43,467 nucleotides of DNA from Nitrospira sp. GTDB taxonomy: Bacteria > Nitrospirota > Nitrospiria > Nitrospirales > Nitrospiraceae. Below, piece by piece: positions 9,290 to 17,810 of this stretch. The stretch is from positions 1-43,467 of the forward strand of contig JARFXQ010000020.1 in assembly GCA_029194725.1 (NCBI GenBank). The letters are read 5' to 3'. The notes under the pieces are model-generated. The model saw only the letters and a list, made by a program, of their open reading frames with translations, made no database searches and was not told the origin of the DNA. The number at the start of each line of letters is the position of its first letter. The first letter of the stretch is position 1. A program made the translations under genes and the position numbers.

Positions 9290-10501
9290 ATGAAAACGTT
9301 TGTGCGTCGCTCTGCCGCCGGTCTTCTCCTCGTGCTGTGGGTGGCGTTCTGCCCCGTGCTTCTCGATCGAGCACGTGCGGATGTGCAGTATTTCCCTATT
9401 CCAGCCATCAGCACCAGCAAGAACGACGGCAACGATCTCGGATTAATCGTGCCGGTTCTCATCACCGGAGCGGATGGGGATCTTAAGTACCTCCTCGCTC
9501 CAATGCTGATTCATAACTCATACGTGGGCCTTCGGGGAACCATCAATCTGTTCCGTTATGAACCAGGGGGGAAGCAACTGAAAGCCCTTGCGTCCTGGTC
9601 AGAGAAGATCGAGCATAAATTCCTGGTGAGCTATGTCGACCCCGGTTTCAGCAATGGTCGATATAGTATCGAGTTCAGTGCTACGAATTTCAAGAATGCC
9701 ACCATGCGTTTTTTTGGTCTAGGCCCGGGGACTGAAAAAGGTGACCAGACCAACTACACGGCATCCGAGACACGGGCCAGTTGGCGATTCGGCGTGTATG
9801 CCAATGAAGTGACGCAGATCGCCGTGAGCCAGCGGCTACGGATCATGCAGCCGATTCAGCCGGGAGCAGCTACCATGTTTCCGTTTTCCGGAACTGTTTT
9901 TCCGGAAGCTCCCGGTATGGACGGGGCGGCCATACTTGGTCAGCGTATTAACTTTCATTATGATACCCGGAATAACTTGGTGACTCCGACTGATGGGATG
10001 GCGATTACGGCCTATGCGGAGCTGAATTTCAATTTCCATAAAGGCGCAAATCCCCTGTATTCCAGATATGGTCTCCACATCACAAAGATGCTTGCGAGTG
10101 AATCCAAGCGGGCGATTTTAGTGCTTCACGGGGAATTGCAAGCCACGCTCGGCTCGGACGTTCCGTTTTATGAGCAGAGTTCGTTAGGCGGGCAGAACAA
10201 TCTGCGAGGCTTTGGAATGGACCGATATATTGACAAGCAGCTGATCGCCTTCAGCGTTGAGGAACGAATTCATATCTTGCGCACGCGGCTGTCTGGGGTT
10301 GTGGCGGATTTTGAGATCGCACCGTTTATCGATACCGGACAAGTATTCAACTCTTTTAATGATGTGAGCTTCAAGGACTATCGTATTACACCGGGTATTG
10401 GATTTCGGGGAATCATCCGCCCCAACGTAGTGGGACGGATAGATTATGGATACAGCAAAGAAGGAGGAGCGATTTTTGCGGGGCTGGATTTTCCATATTA
10501 G
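9290..10501 (+). CDS. Outer-membrane beta-barrel protein (BamA/TamA surface-antigen type)
   Basis: From the ATG at 9290 the product has 403 residues and a clear signal peptide (basic start, LLLVLWVAFCPVLL core, cleavage near ARAD). The rest alternates polar and hydrophobic residues like a beta-barrel, and the C-terminal half matches the bacterial surface antigen (D15) pattern: SSLGGQNNLRGF resembles the loop-6 region, and the last residues end in an aromatic (DFPY). There are no obvious POTRA repeats, so it is a short Omp85-like barrel. It lies 16 bp after mlaC, which suggests a role as outer-membrane partner of the Mla system. That role is inferred. An upstream extension of the frame overlaps mlaC and is not used. 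Confidence 0.75.
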   Translation: MKTFVRRSAAGLLLVLWVAFCPVLLDRARADVQYFPIPAISTSKNDGNDLGLIVPVLITGADGDLKYLLAPMLIHNSYVGLRGTINLFRYEPGGKQLKALASWSEKIEHKFLVSYVDPGFSNGRYSIEFSATNFKNATMRFFGLGPGTEKGDQTNYTASETRASWRFGVYANEVTQIAVSQRLRIMQPIQPGAATMFPFSGTVFPEAPGMDGAAILGQRINFHYDTRNNLVTPTDGMAITAYAELNFNFHKGANPLYSRYGLHITKMLASESKRAILVLHGELQATLGSDVPFYEQSSLGGQNNLRGFGMDRYIDKQLIAFSVEERIHILRTRLSGVVADFEIAPFIDTGQVFNSFNDVSFKDYRITPGIGFRGIIRPNVVGRIDYGYSKEGGAIFAGLDFPY

Positions 10502-10698
10502 CCCAATCATTCTGTATCAACGTCAATAGGACAATCTTGATGCTCATAACAAAGGTCAGATGAGGCATGTTTCATAAGTGCTTGACTTCATATGGGTCTT
10601 ATGTGAGACTCGCCAAAATTTGGCACCCGAACGAACGGTTCTGACTGGTCGGATGCATAGGCTGCGGTGCTGACAGATGGGAAGGAAGGAGGCTATCT
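10502..10698. other. Intergenic region before dxs
   Basis: No gene was seen. The last bases hold the strong ribosome binding site of dxs (GGAAGGAAGGAGG). A TTGACT at 10582-10587 may be part of a promoter, but no convincing -10 element is spaced correctly. Confidence 0.3.
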
Positions 10699-12642
10699 AT
10701 GTCCATGCTCAAGACAATCCATAGTCCTGCCGATCTGAAGCGGTTGTCTCCCGACAAATTTCCGGTCTTGTGCCGTGAGATTCGGGAGCAAATTATCGGA
10801 GCGGTCTCGAATGTGGGCGGACACCTGGCTTCGAATTTAGGCGTCGTCGAGCTCACAGTCGCCTTACAATATCTTCTGGATACACCGACCGACAAAATCG
10901 TGTGGGACACCAGTAATCAATCCTACACGCACAAACTTCTCACTGGGCGACGCGAGCAGTTCCACACACTCCGTCAGTACGGCGGATTGAGCGGATTTTG
11001 TAAACGAGAAGAGAGCGAGTACGATACCTTCAATGCCGGCCATGCGGGGACCGGCGTGTCGGCGGCATTCGGCATGGTCGAAGCCCGAGACCAGTTGAAG
11101 CAAGAGCATAAGGTTGTCTGTGTCGTCGGTGACGGCGCCATGACGGCGGGGATGACGCTCGAAGGATTGCATCATGCCGGGGGAGTCGGCAAGGATTTTC
11201 TCGTGATTTTGAACGACAACCAAATGTCGATCTCCAAAAACGTCGGCGCTATTTCCGCCTATCTGAGTCGGACCATCACGGGTGAGTTCTACGGGAAGGT
11301 GCGCGAAGAGACCGGTCAGCTCCTGGGAAAGATTCCTCACATCGGCTCCGATATGCAAAAGCTCGCCCGGCGAGCCGAAGAGCTTGCGAAAGGCGCGATT
11401 CTGCCTGGATTGCTCTTTGAAGAACTGGGATTTCAATACAGTGGCCCCATCGACGGCCACAACTTTGAGCATCTCCTTCCGACGATCGAAAATGTGCTGA
11501 AGATGAAGGGGCCGGTCTTACTCCATGTCATCACGAAGAAAGGACTCGGCTACGAACCGGCCATGAAGAATCCGGTATGGTTCCACGCGTGCCCCCCGTT
11601 CGTTCGGTCGACCGGTGTGCCCGCCAAGAAAGCCGCGCGTCCTTCCTACACGGCGATCGCCATGGACACGCTTGTCAAGTTGGCTCGTGAGGACAAGCGC
11701 ATCGTGGCCATCACGGCGGCGATGTGTGAGGGCACGGGATTGACGGCGTTCGAGAAAGAATTCCCCGACCGACTGTACGATGTCGGCATCGCCGAACAGC
11801 ATGCGGTGACGTTTGCGGCGGGGCTCGCTGCACAGGGCATGAAACCGGTCGTGGCGATGTATGCGACCTTTCTCCAGCGGGCCTATGATCAGGTCGTCCA
11901 TGATGTCGCCACCCAAAACCTTCCAGTCGCCTTCTGCATCGATCGAGGGGGACTCGTCGCGGAGGACGGGACGACACATCATGGGGCCTTCGACTATGCC
12001 TATCTGCGGCACGTTCCCAATATGGTCGTCATGGCTCCCAAAGACGAAAATGAGCTGCAGCACATGGTGAAAACCTGCTTGGAATTCAACGGGCCGATTT
12101 CGGTGCGATATCCTCGTGGGGTAAGTCTCGGCGTGAAGATGGATCCGATTCCGGAAGCCTTGCCGGTGGGAAAAGGTGAGCTTCTCAAAGATGGGACAGA
12201 TGTGGCCATCATTGCGATCGGTGTCTCGGTATGGCATGCCGTCGAAGCAGCCGAACGGCTCAGTAAGGAAGGGGTTTCCACAGCGGTTGTGAACGGACGA
12301 TTCGTTAAGCCGCTCGACCACGATCTGATTGTCGATGTTGTGAAGAGGGTACGTTATGTTGTAACCGTGGAAGAAGGCTGCAAGATCGGCGGGTTTGGTT
12401 CTGCCGTGCTCGAAACCCTTTCTGAAGCCGGGGTGACAGAGGTGAAGACGAAGGTCCTGGGGTTGCCCGATTGGTACATCGAACAGGGGCCGCAGGATCT
12501 GTTGCGGGAGCGGTATGGTTTGACGGCTGAAGGGATCTATCAAAATGTGAAAGAATTGATCGGCAATGCCCCCTCCGCAAGATCGCCGTTCCCGGGTGCG
12601 GCGCTGGTCGGCCATCCACATGGAGACGAACAGGGGAGCTGA
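10699..12642 (+). CDS. dxs: 1-deoxy-D-xylulose-5-phosphate synthase
   Basis: The enzyme condenses pyruvate and glyceraldehyde 3-phosphate using thiamine diphosphate, the entry step of the MEP isoprenoid pathway. The 647-residue product has the thiamine diphosphate motif GDGAMTAGM, the NDNQMSIS segment, the catalytic glutamate E366 in GIAEQHAVTFAAG, the conserved histidine H42 in GGHLASN and the substrate-binding YPRG. It is divergent in the GHQAYxHK region: the sequence reads SNQSYTHK, with Asn73 where a near-invariant active-site histidine is normal. THHGAFD replaces THQGAFD, and GHAGTGVSAA replaces GHSSTSISAA. The rest of the fold looks intact, so it is probably active. ispG follows 32 bp later. 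Confidence 0.93.
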   Translation: MSMLKTIHSPADLKRLSPDKFPVLCREIREQIIGAVSNVGGHLASNLGVVELTVALQYLLDTPTDKIVWDTSNQSYTHKLLTGRREQFHTLRQYGGLSGFCKREESEYDTFNAGHAGTGVSAAFGMVEARDQLKQEHKVVCVVGDGAMTAGMTLEGLHHAGGVGKDFLVILNDNQMSISKNVGAISAYLSRTITGEFYGKVREETGQLLGKIPHIGSDMQKLARRAEELAKGAILPGLLFEELGFQYSGPIDGHNFEHLLPTIENVLKMKGPVLLHVITKKGLGYEPAMKNPVWFHACPPFVRSTGVPAKKAARPSYTAIAMDTLVKLAREDKRIVAITAAMCEGTGLTAFEKEFPDRLYDVGIAEQHAVTFAAGLAAQGMKPVVAMYATFLQRAYDQVVHDVATQNLPVAFCIDRGGLVAEDGTTHHGAFDYAYLRHVPNMVVMAPKDENELQHMVKTCLEFNGPISVRYPRGVSLGVKMDPIPEALPVGKGELLKDGTDVAIIAIGVSVWHAVEAAERLSKEGVSTAVVNGRFVKPLDHDLIVDVVKRVRYVVTVEEGCKIGGFGSAVLETLSEAGVTEVKTKVLGLPDWYIEQGPQDLLRERYGLTAEGIYQNVKELIGNAPSARSPFPGAALVGHPHGDEQGS

Positions 12643-12674
12643 TCGGGAAGAGTAAGGGGTAAGAGTTACATCAG

Positions 12675-13859
12675 ATGCATATAGCCAGGCGAAAAACGCG
12701 GCAGATTCAGGTCGGCAAGGTGAAGGTCGGAGGGGATGCTCCGGTGTCCGTGCAGTCCATGTGTTCGACGGACACACGCGATGTGGCCGCGACGGTCGAA
12801 CAGATTCACCAACTCGAAGCAGCCGGCTGCGAGATTATTCGCGTGGCTGTTCCTGACGATGAAGCCGCCCAAGCCCTCCCGCACATCAAGGCGGCAATGA
12901 CCGTACCGCTGATCGCCGATATTCACTTTGATCATCGACTTGCCTTGAAGGCCGCGCATGTCGTCGATTGTGTCCGTATCAATCCAGGCAATATCGGCGC
13001 CTGGTGGAAAGTTGAAGAAGTGATAAGAGCCGTCAACGAGCGAGGGATTCCTCTTCGGATCGGTGTCAACGGAGGGTCGCTCGAACGGCCGTTGTTGGAG
13101 AAGTACGGATGGCCCTCCCCGGAGGCGCTGGCTGAGTCAGCGCTCAATGCCGTGCATGCGCTTGAAGACGTGGGCTTCACCAATATGAAGGTGTCGTTGA
13201 AAGCCTCGGACGTACATCATGCTATCGATGCCTATTGGCTCTTCGCCCATCAGTCAGACTATCCTCTGCATATTGGGATTACAGAAGCAGGGACTGCCAT
13301 GACAGGGGCGGTGAAGTCATCCATCGGCCTTGGATACTTGCTTTCTCAGGGGATTGGGGACACGCTGCGCGTATCGCTGGCCGCTGATCCGGTGGAGGAA
13401 GTCAAAGTCGGGTTTGAAATCCTCAAGTCGCTCGAATTGCGTCATCGGGGCATCAATGTCATCGCCTGCCCGACATGTGGACGAGTCGAGATTGATGTCG
13501 TCCGAATGGCGAACGAGCTGGAGAAGAAACTCAACCACATCAAGACTCCGTTGAACGTGTCGGTGCTCGGGTGTGTTGTGAACGGCATTGGAGAAGGGAA
13601 AGAGGCCGACATTGGGATTGCCGGCGGCGAGGGCAAGGGCATTTTGTTCAAGAGGGGCAAGCTTGTCCGAAAGGTGCCGATGGAAGAATTGATGGACACG
13701 CTCATTGTGGAAGTCGAGCTGCTAGCCAAGGAAAAAGAAGCGGAAAGCAACGGCGAAACGACCGCATCTATTCCTTCGAGCGAATGGGAATCACTGGAAC
13801 CTCAGTTGGAACACTCTTCGACGCTCGGTAGAGAAATCCCGGTCTTGCCTCATCAGTAG
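12675..13859 (+). CDS. ispG: (E)-4-hydroxy-3-methylbut-2-enyl-diphosphate synthase
   Basis: IspG reductively converts the cyclic MEP diphosphate to HMBPP, the penultimate step of the MEP pathway, with a [4Fe-4S] cluster. The 394-residue sequence has the TIM-barrel segments VQSMCSTDTRD, RVAVPDDEAA, IADIHFDH and RINPGNIG. The cluster ligands are C265 and C268 (CPTCGR) and C300 (LGCVVNGIGEG), with the conserved glutamate just after. The last 35 or so residues form a polar tail beyond the usual end. Its place next to dxs puts isoprenoid supply within the hopanoid cluster. Confidence 0.95.
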   Translation: MHIARRKTRQIQVGKVKVGGDAPVSVQSMCSTDTRDVAATVEQIHQLEAAGCEIIRVAVPDDEAAQALPHIKAAMTVPLIADIHFDHRLALKAAHVVDCVRINPGNIGAWWKVEEVIRAVNERGIPLRIGVNGGSLERPLLEKYGWPSPEALAESALNAVHALEDVGFTNMKVSLKASDVHHAIDAYWLFAHQSDYPLHIGITEAGTAMTGAVKSSIGLGYLLSQGIGDTLRVSLAADPVEEVKVGFEILKSLELRHRGINVIACPTCGRVEIDVVRMANELEKKLNHIKTPLNVSVLGCVVNGIGEGKEADIGIAGGEGKGILFKRGKLVRKVPMEELMDTLIVEVELLAKEKEAESNGETTASIPSSEWESLEPQLEHSSTLGREIPVLPHQ

Positions 13860-13974
13860 GTGCCTCGCTCACGACGGCTGCGATTCTTCCGCTCCCTCTC
13901 CGACGCTGCACGTCCTTCTCATCGAGAAACGATTGACGCACTCCGACAGGGTCATGTATTTGTACCCCTGAGTC

Positions 13975-15318
13975 ATGGAATCAAAGCCCACCGTTTATTT
14001 GGTCAGTGAGTTCCTTAAATCTCCTCTGTTTGCGAGGCTCGTGAAGCTCGGTCTCGTAATTGCGGCGGTGGTGCACGGGTACATTATTTCGTATGGCCGG
14101 TCATTTCACTTCCGCGACATCGATATCCATCGTGAGATCGGCCGGCGCTTTCTCTCCGGCGAATATCTCTATGCCAACGACTACTGCTACATGTATTTAC
14201 CGACCACGGGAATCTATTTCGCTCCGTTGCTCATTCTGGACAGAAACCCAAGCTTGGCCTTACGTTATGCCATCGCAATCGGATGCCTAGTCCTCACCAT
14301 CATGCTGTTCCACCGCATGCTGTGCGGCACGTCAAATTCCAGCGTGGGGAGCCGGCTATTGGTCGGCGTGGGTGCGGGAGCATTGACGCTGCAATTCATC
14401 TTGAATGATCTCGACGACGGTGGGCCGCATCTCATGCTACTGGGGATCCTAACCGGAGGTATCTACGCGATATGGATCGGGAGAGAACGGCTGGGTGCGG
14501 CGTTGATCGGACTCGGCATCGTACTCAAGATCACTCCCGCGCTTTTCGTGCTGTTGTTTCTTTGGAAGCGACAGTGGAGATTAGCATCATACACAATGCT
14601 CGCGACCATCTTTTGGATTGTACTGCCCATCCTATACATGGGTCCCACGAGTTGGTGGGATCATCAAATGGAATGGACCAGGAACGCGGTGTTATCCGTG
14701 TTTGATCGGCAGCTTGAGGGCCGGCAAGAGAATGAACTTCAGAAGGCCAACCTTTCACTTCGCCATACCATGCTACGGTATTTGGTCACGTACCCACCGG
14801 ACCATCGTCTACGGCAAGTGGATCCAGGATATAGGCCCGTGCTGGACCTGCCGTCGCCGGCCGCGAACGCGATTGTCGGAGCGACTGGGCTGACTCTGCT
14901 CGGTCTGTTCGCCTGGTCCAGCCGGGGACCCTACCAAGGGCCAGGAGATCCAACATGGGCGAGGGACTGTGCCGGCACCCTGATGCTGGCCTTGTTATTC
15001 TCTCCCATCACCTGGGATCAGCATCTGGTCTGGATGGTACCGGCTGCCTATGTCGTCGTCGCCGCTGCAGCGAGGTTGAGCGGCCGGTTGAGTAGTGCCG
15101 GATACGCCGTACTGGGAGTGTATATCGTGCTCACGATGGTGCTGAACTACGAGGTCGTGGGTTCAGCCAGGTGGGAAGCGCTGAAGAGTTATCATCATCT
15201 CGGCATCGCCATGTTGATTTTGTTTGGGTTGCTGCTCAGCAGCGGTGGCGCCACGCGCCATGTCCACTCATTCCTCGGGATACGCGCGCCTGCTTCAGGA
15301 GTAGTGGGACCAAGGTAA
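13975..15318 (+). CDS. GT87-like membrane glycosyltransferase (DUF2029)
   Basis: The 447-residue product is a polytopic membrane protein with about nine to eleven hydrophobic helices. The first periplasmic loop contains DIDIHREIGRRFL and YLYANDYCYMYLP, which resemble the acidic active-site loop of GT-C fold enzymes in the GT87/DUF2029 group. These use polyprenyl-phosphate sugars on the outer face of the inner membrane. The acceptor is unknown. Because it lies between ispG and hpnH, glycosylation of a hopanoid or another lipid is possible but unproven. The ATG has no clear ribosome binding site. Confidence 0.7.
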   Translation: MESKPTVYLVSEFLKSPLFARLVKLGLVIAAVVHGYIISYGRSFHFRDIDIHREIGRRFLSGEYLYANDYCYMYLPTTGIYFAPLLILDRNPSLALRYAIAIGCLVLTIMLFHRMLCGTSNSSVGSRLLVGVGAGALTLQFILNDLDDGGPHLMLLGILTGGIYAIWIGRERLGAALIGLGIVLKITPALFVLLFLWKRQWRLASYTMLATIFWIVLPILYMGPTSWWDHQMEWTRNAVLSVFDRQLEGRQENELQKANLSLRHTMLRYLVTYPPDHRLRQVDPGYRPVLDLPSPAANAIVGATGLTLLGLFAWSSRGPYQGPGDPTWARDCAGTLMLALLFSPITWDQHLVWMVPAAYVVVAAAARLSGRLSSAGYAVLGVYIVLTMVLNYEVVGSARWEALKSYHHLGIAMLILFGLLLSSGGATRHVHSFLGIRAPASGVVGPR

Positions 15319-15442
15319 GACATCGCAGTCAGCGATCCTTGTGCCCCGGGTTCCTTAGCGCGGCTCCTTGAATCAGGACGCATGGGTCTTCGACTAGGCG
15401 TGCTGAGAGCTGATTCGTCGGTTCATCAGTTTGGTCCATATG

Positions 15443-15472
15443 TTGAGTTCCGGTAAACCAAGCTACTATAAT
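15443..15472 (+). promoter_or_regulatory. Predicted promoter of tRNA-Cys
   Basis: TTGAGT at 15443-15448 and a perfect TATAAT at 15467-15472 are 18 bp apart, and the tRNA begins 13 bp after the -10 box. Confidence 0.6.
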
Positions 15473-15485
15473 GCCGGCTCTGAGA

Positions 15486-15560
15486 GGCGCCGTACCCAAG
15501 TGGTAAGGGAGCAGTCTGCAAAACTGCGATGCAGCGGTTCGAACCCGCTCGGCGCCTCCA
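15486..15560 (+). tRNA. tRNA-Cys (GCA)
   Basis: A full cloverleaf can be drawn. The acceptor stem pairs GGCGCCG (15486-15492) with CGGCGCC (15550-15556), and the anticodon stem is GCAGT/ACTGC with the loop CTGCAAA. The T-arm has GGTTCGAACCC. The anticodon GCA at 15518-15520 reads cysteine codons. The CCA end is encoded at 15558-15560. Confidence 0.95.
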
Positions 15561-15659
15561 AACCGACCTTCGGTTGACCCGTGCGCTATTTGACGTTTTA
15601 TCGTGTTGGTGCGCCCGAACCGGTCTGACAAGCCCTTCATGCTAAACCTCTTTGACAGG

Positions 15660-15693
15660 CCTGTCCTGAGCTCTTTGAAGAGCCCAGGACAGG
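15660..15693. terminator. Strong palindrome, possible bidirectional terminator or REP-like repeat
   Basis: A 9-bp outer stem (CCTGTCCTG paired with CAGGACAGG) and a 6-bp inner stem (GCTCTT with AAGAGC) are separated by single unpaired bases around a 2-nt loop. It lies between tRNA-Cys and the convergent haem-protein gene, a usual place for a terminator, but no T-run follows. Similar palindromes (GTCCTGAGC...) are dispersed repeats in many genomes. Confidence 0.5.
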
Positions 15694-15724
15694 GGGAATG
15701 TCCAGAAGCGTTAGACGCTCTCCT

Positions 15725-16309
15725 CTAAAGGTTCAGCGGGACCATGATCATGATGGCGCCCATCACGTCATTTTGCTTGAAATCATGCCTGGGACTATCC
15801 TGATGCGCGTTATGGCATCCGATGCAAGCTTGTGAAACAGCTCTGTCGGCATAGATGGCCATAAGATAGGAGTCCGGTCCGTTCATGATCACTTCAGTAT
15901 ACGGACGATTCGGATTTTGTTGGGTTGCCATCAGGCCCCTTTGCTCAGGTTCGGATTTTGGTCCGTTCTGCTTGTTGATGGGCCAGAGACTGATGAGTTT
16001 ATAGCCTACCTTGGCCTTCGAATTGACCGATAGACGAGCGGTTTCCTGTAAGAATTGGGCTGGAAGGGGTAAACTTTTTTCGGAGCGCCAATTCTCCGAC
16101 GCTACAGCAGCGCCTTTCGCTTGCATCCGCTCTACAACATGCTCCGCATAAAACGTGCGGTTTGACTGGATCACGGAATATAACATGTCCGCGACTTTCT
16201 CGGCGGGAATTCCCCCGGCATCCTTGGCGCCGGACGATATTCCCAAATAGACGGACGTAAGAAGTAGTAGTGATGCGATTCCCAGCACCAGGCTTTTCCT
16301 GAGCATCAT
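15725..16309 (-). CDS. Exported c-type haem protein (DUF3365/Tll0287-like)
   Basis: The 194-residue product begins with a hydrophobic signal or anchor (about residues 4-26). It carries one c-type haem site, CIGCH, at residues 162-166 near the C-terminus. The region before it (NPNRPYTEVIMNGPDSYLMAIYADRAVSQACIGCH) has the layout of Tll0287-like DUF3365 proteins, a PAS-like sensor fold that binds one haem. Family members occur alone or as sensor domains in kinases, so a redox or gas sensing role is possible. It faces tRNA-Cys convergently and has no obvious operon partner except the small ORF upstream. Confidence 0.75.
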   Translation of the reverse strand: MMLRKSLVLGIASLLLLTSVYLGISSGAKDAGGIPAEKVADMLYSVIQSNRTFYAEHVVERMQAKGAAVASENWRSEKSLPLPAQFLQETARLSVNSKAKVGYKLISLWPINKQNGPKSEPEQRGLMATQQNPNRPYTEVIMNGPDSYLMAIYADRAVSQACIGCHNAHQDSPRHDFKQNDVMGAIMIMVPLNL

Positions 16310-16341
16310 GGGTTCTCCCTTCTGTTAAGAGGTTGATGGTC

Positions 16342-16485
16342 TTAATATTCCTTTACGATGATGCGCTTGCCCTGGCCTGGTTGACCTGAGGGTATCGCAC
16401 ACCATAATCCGAATGATTGTCCATCGACGTTTGAACAGGTGGCAGACAAGAAAGGATGGTGACAGAGGAACGGAATGCGTCTCAT
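16342..16485 (-). CDS. Possible small cysteine-containing protein
   Basis: A 47-codon frame starts at an ATG preceded by GAGGT at suitable spacing. It encodes MRRIPFLCHHPFLSATC and ends in GKRIIVKEY. The cysteines C8, C17 and C29 and a His-His pair could bind metal. It would be the first gene of a short unit with the haem protein downstream on the same strand. I do not recognise the family, and the frame could be spurious. Confidence 0.35.
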   Translation of the reverse strand: MRRIPFLCHHPFLSATCSNVDGQSFGLWCAIPSGQPGQGKRIIVKEY

Positions 16486-16597
16486 AGCTACCTCAGAGAC
16501 AGGAACGCTGGGAATTCGCTTGGGCTGACGGTAGCAGAAAACCTGATACGGGGACAAGTAGATGCACACCCTCTTGACTTGATTTACCCTTTCGAAA

Positions 16598-16626
16598 TTG
16601 ACGCGCTTTGAGCAGGATGCTAGAAT
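16598..16626 (+). promoter_or_regulatory. Predicted sigma-70 promoter of hpnH
   Basis: TTGACG at 16598-16603 and TAGAAT at 16621-16626 are separated by exactly 17 bp. A leader of about 85 nt would precede the hpnH start codon. Confidence 0.55.
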
Positions 16627-16719
16627 CCGGGAATTCTTGCGCCTCCACTACGGCTGTGTCTCGCTGTTGTCCATACACACAAGGGTCGCAAAAGAACACA
16701 AAGCGAATAGGAGAACGGA

Positions 16720-17736
16720 ATGGCTGTTCCGATTTCCCAGATGTATACCGTGGCGAAGTATGTGCTCTCGCAGAAGCTGAGGGGAGTGAAGCGATATCCG
16801 CTGGTACTGATGCTCGAGCCGCTCTTTCGCTGCAACTTGGCTTGCGCCGGCTGCGGGAAGATTCAGTATCCCGACCATGTGCTCGATAAGCGGTTGACCC
16901 CCGAGCAATGCTGGGCAGCGGCCGAGGAATGCGGGGCGCCGATGGTGAGCATTCCTGGCGGGGAACCGCTCATCCACCCTGAAATCGCCAAGATCGTACA
17001 GGGGCTAGTGGATCGAAAAAAATACATCTATCTCTGTACGAACGCTATCCTCTTGGAGCGGAAGTTGGAAGAGTACAAACCATCCCAGTACCTGACCTTC
17101 AGTATCCATATGGACGGGCTTAAGGACGAGCATGATTTGGCGGTCTGCCGAGACGGAGTTTATGACGTGGCGGTCAAGGCCATCAAAGCGGCGGTCAAGC
17201 GCGGCCATCGGGTGACGACGAATACCACCTTGTTCGACGATGCGAACCCGGAGCGGGTCAGAAAGTTTTTCGATGAAATGATGGCGCTTGGTGTTGAGGG
17301 CATGACGATTTCTCCCGGTTATAGCTATCAAAAGGCTCCGGATCAGCAACATTTCTTGAAGCGAGCGCGGACTCAGGAGCTCTTCTCCAAGATCCTTGCT
17401 CGCCCCAAGGCTGGATGGCAGTTCAACCAATCCCCGCTGTTTTTGGATTTCTTGATGGGGCGACGCGAGTACCAGTGCACTCCGTGGGGCAATCCGACCT
17501 ATAATGTTTTTGGGTGGCAGAAGCCCTGTTATTTGCTGCAAGAAGGATACACCAAAACATTCCGCGAACTCATGGAACTGACCGAGTGGGACAAGTATGG
17601 AACCGGTCGAAACGAGAAATGCGCCGATTGCATGGTCCATTGCGGCTATGAAGCGTCGGCGGTCGAGGACACGTTTAGCACCGCCTCTGGATTTGCCCGG
17701 ACCGCGAAATTGACGCTGATGCCTACTTCTCGTTAA
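16720..17736 (+). CDS. hpnH: Adenosyl-hopene transferase HpnH (radical SAM)
   Basis: HpnH joins the 5'-deoxyadenosyl group of S-adenosylmethionine to hopene, starting the C35 hopanoid side chain. HpnG (5795-6580) acts on the product. The 338-residue protein has the radical-SAM cluster motif CxxxCxxC at C38, C42 and C45 (FRCNLACAGC), the SAM-binding SIPGGEPL stretch and the C-terminal DUF3463-type region with extra cysteines (QCTPWGNPTYN and KCADCMVHCGYE). Length and domain order fit HpnH. It has its own predicted promoter, so it is probably transcribed apart from the shc group. Confidence 0.94.
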   Translation: MAVPISQMYTVAKYVLSQKLRGVKRYPLVLMLEPLFRCNLACAGCGKIQYPDHVLDKRLTPEQCWAAAEECGAPMVSIPGGEPLIHPEIAKIVQGLVDRKKYIYLCTNAILLERKLEEYKPSQYLTFSIHMDGLKDEHDLAVCRDGVYDVAVKAIKAAVKRGHRVTTNTTLFDDANPERVRKFFDEMMALGVEGMTISPGYSYQKAPDQQHFLKRARTQELFSKILARPKAGWQFNQSPLFLDFLMGRREYQCTPWGNPTYNVFGWQKPCYLLQEGYTKTFRELMELTEWDKYGTGRNEKCADCMVHCGYEASAVEDTFSTASGFARTAKLTLMPTSR

Positions 17737-17810
17737 TCGTCCAACGTTAGTCGCAGTTCCCGCAAGCTTTTTCGTTCAACGAATAACGTTCACGGTTACC
17801 GGTCTCGCCC

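Noticed and set aside
9176..10501. Longer start for the barrel protein at 9176
   Set aside because: It would overlap mlaC by about 100 bp and put a non-signal sequence before a clear signal peptide beginning at 9290.
11518..12777. 419-codon open frame on the minus strand opposite dxs
   Set aside because: It lies antisense to a clearly recognised enzyme, has no ribosome binding site and a composition expected from the opposite strand of a GC-rich gene.
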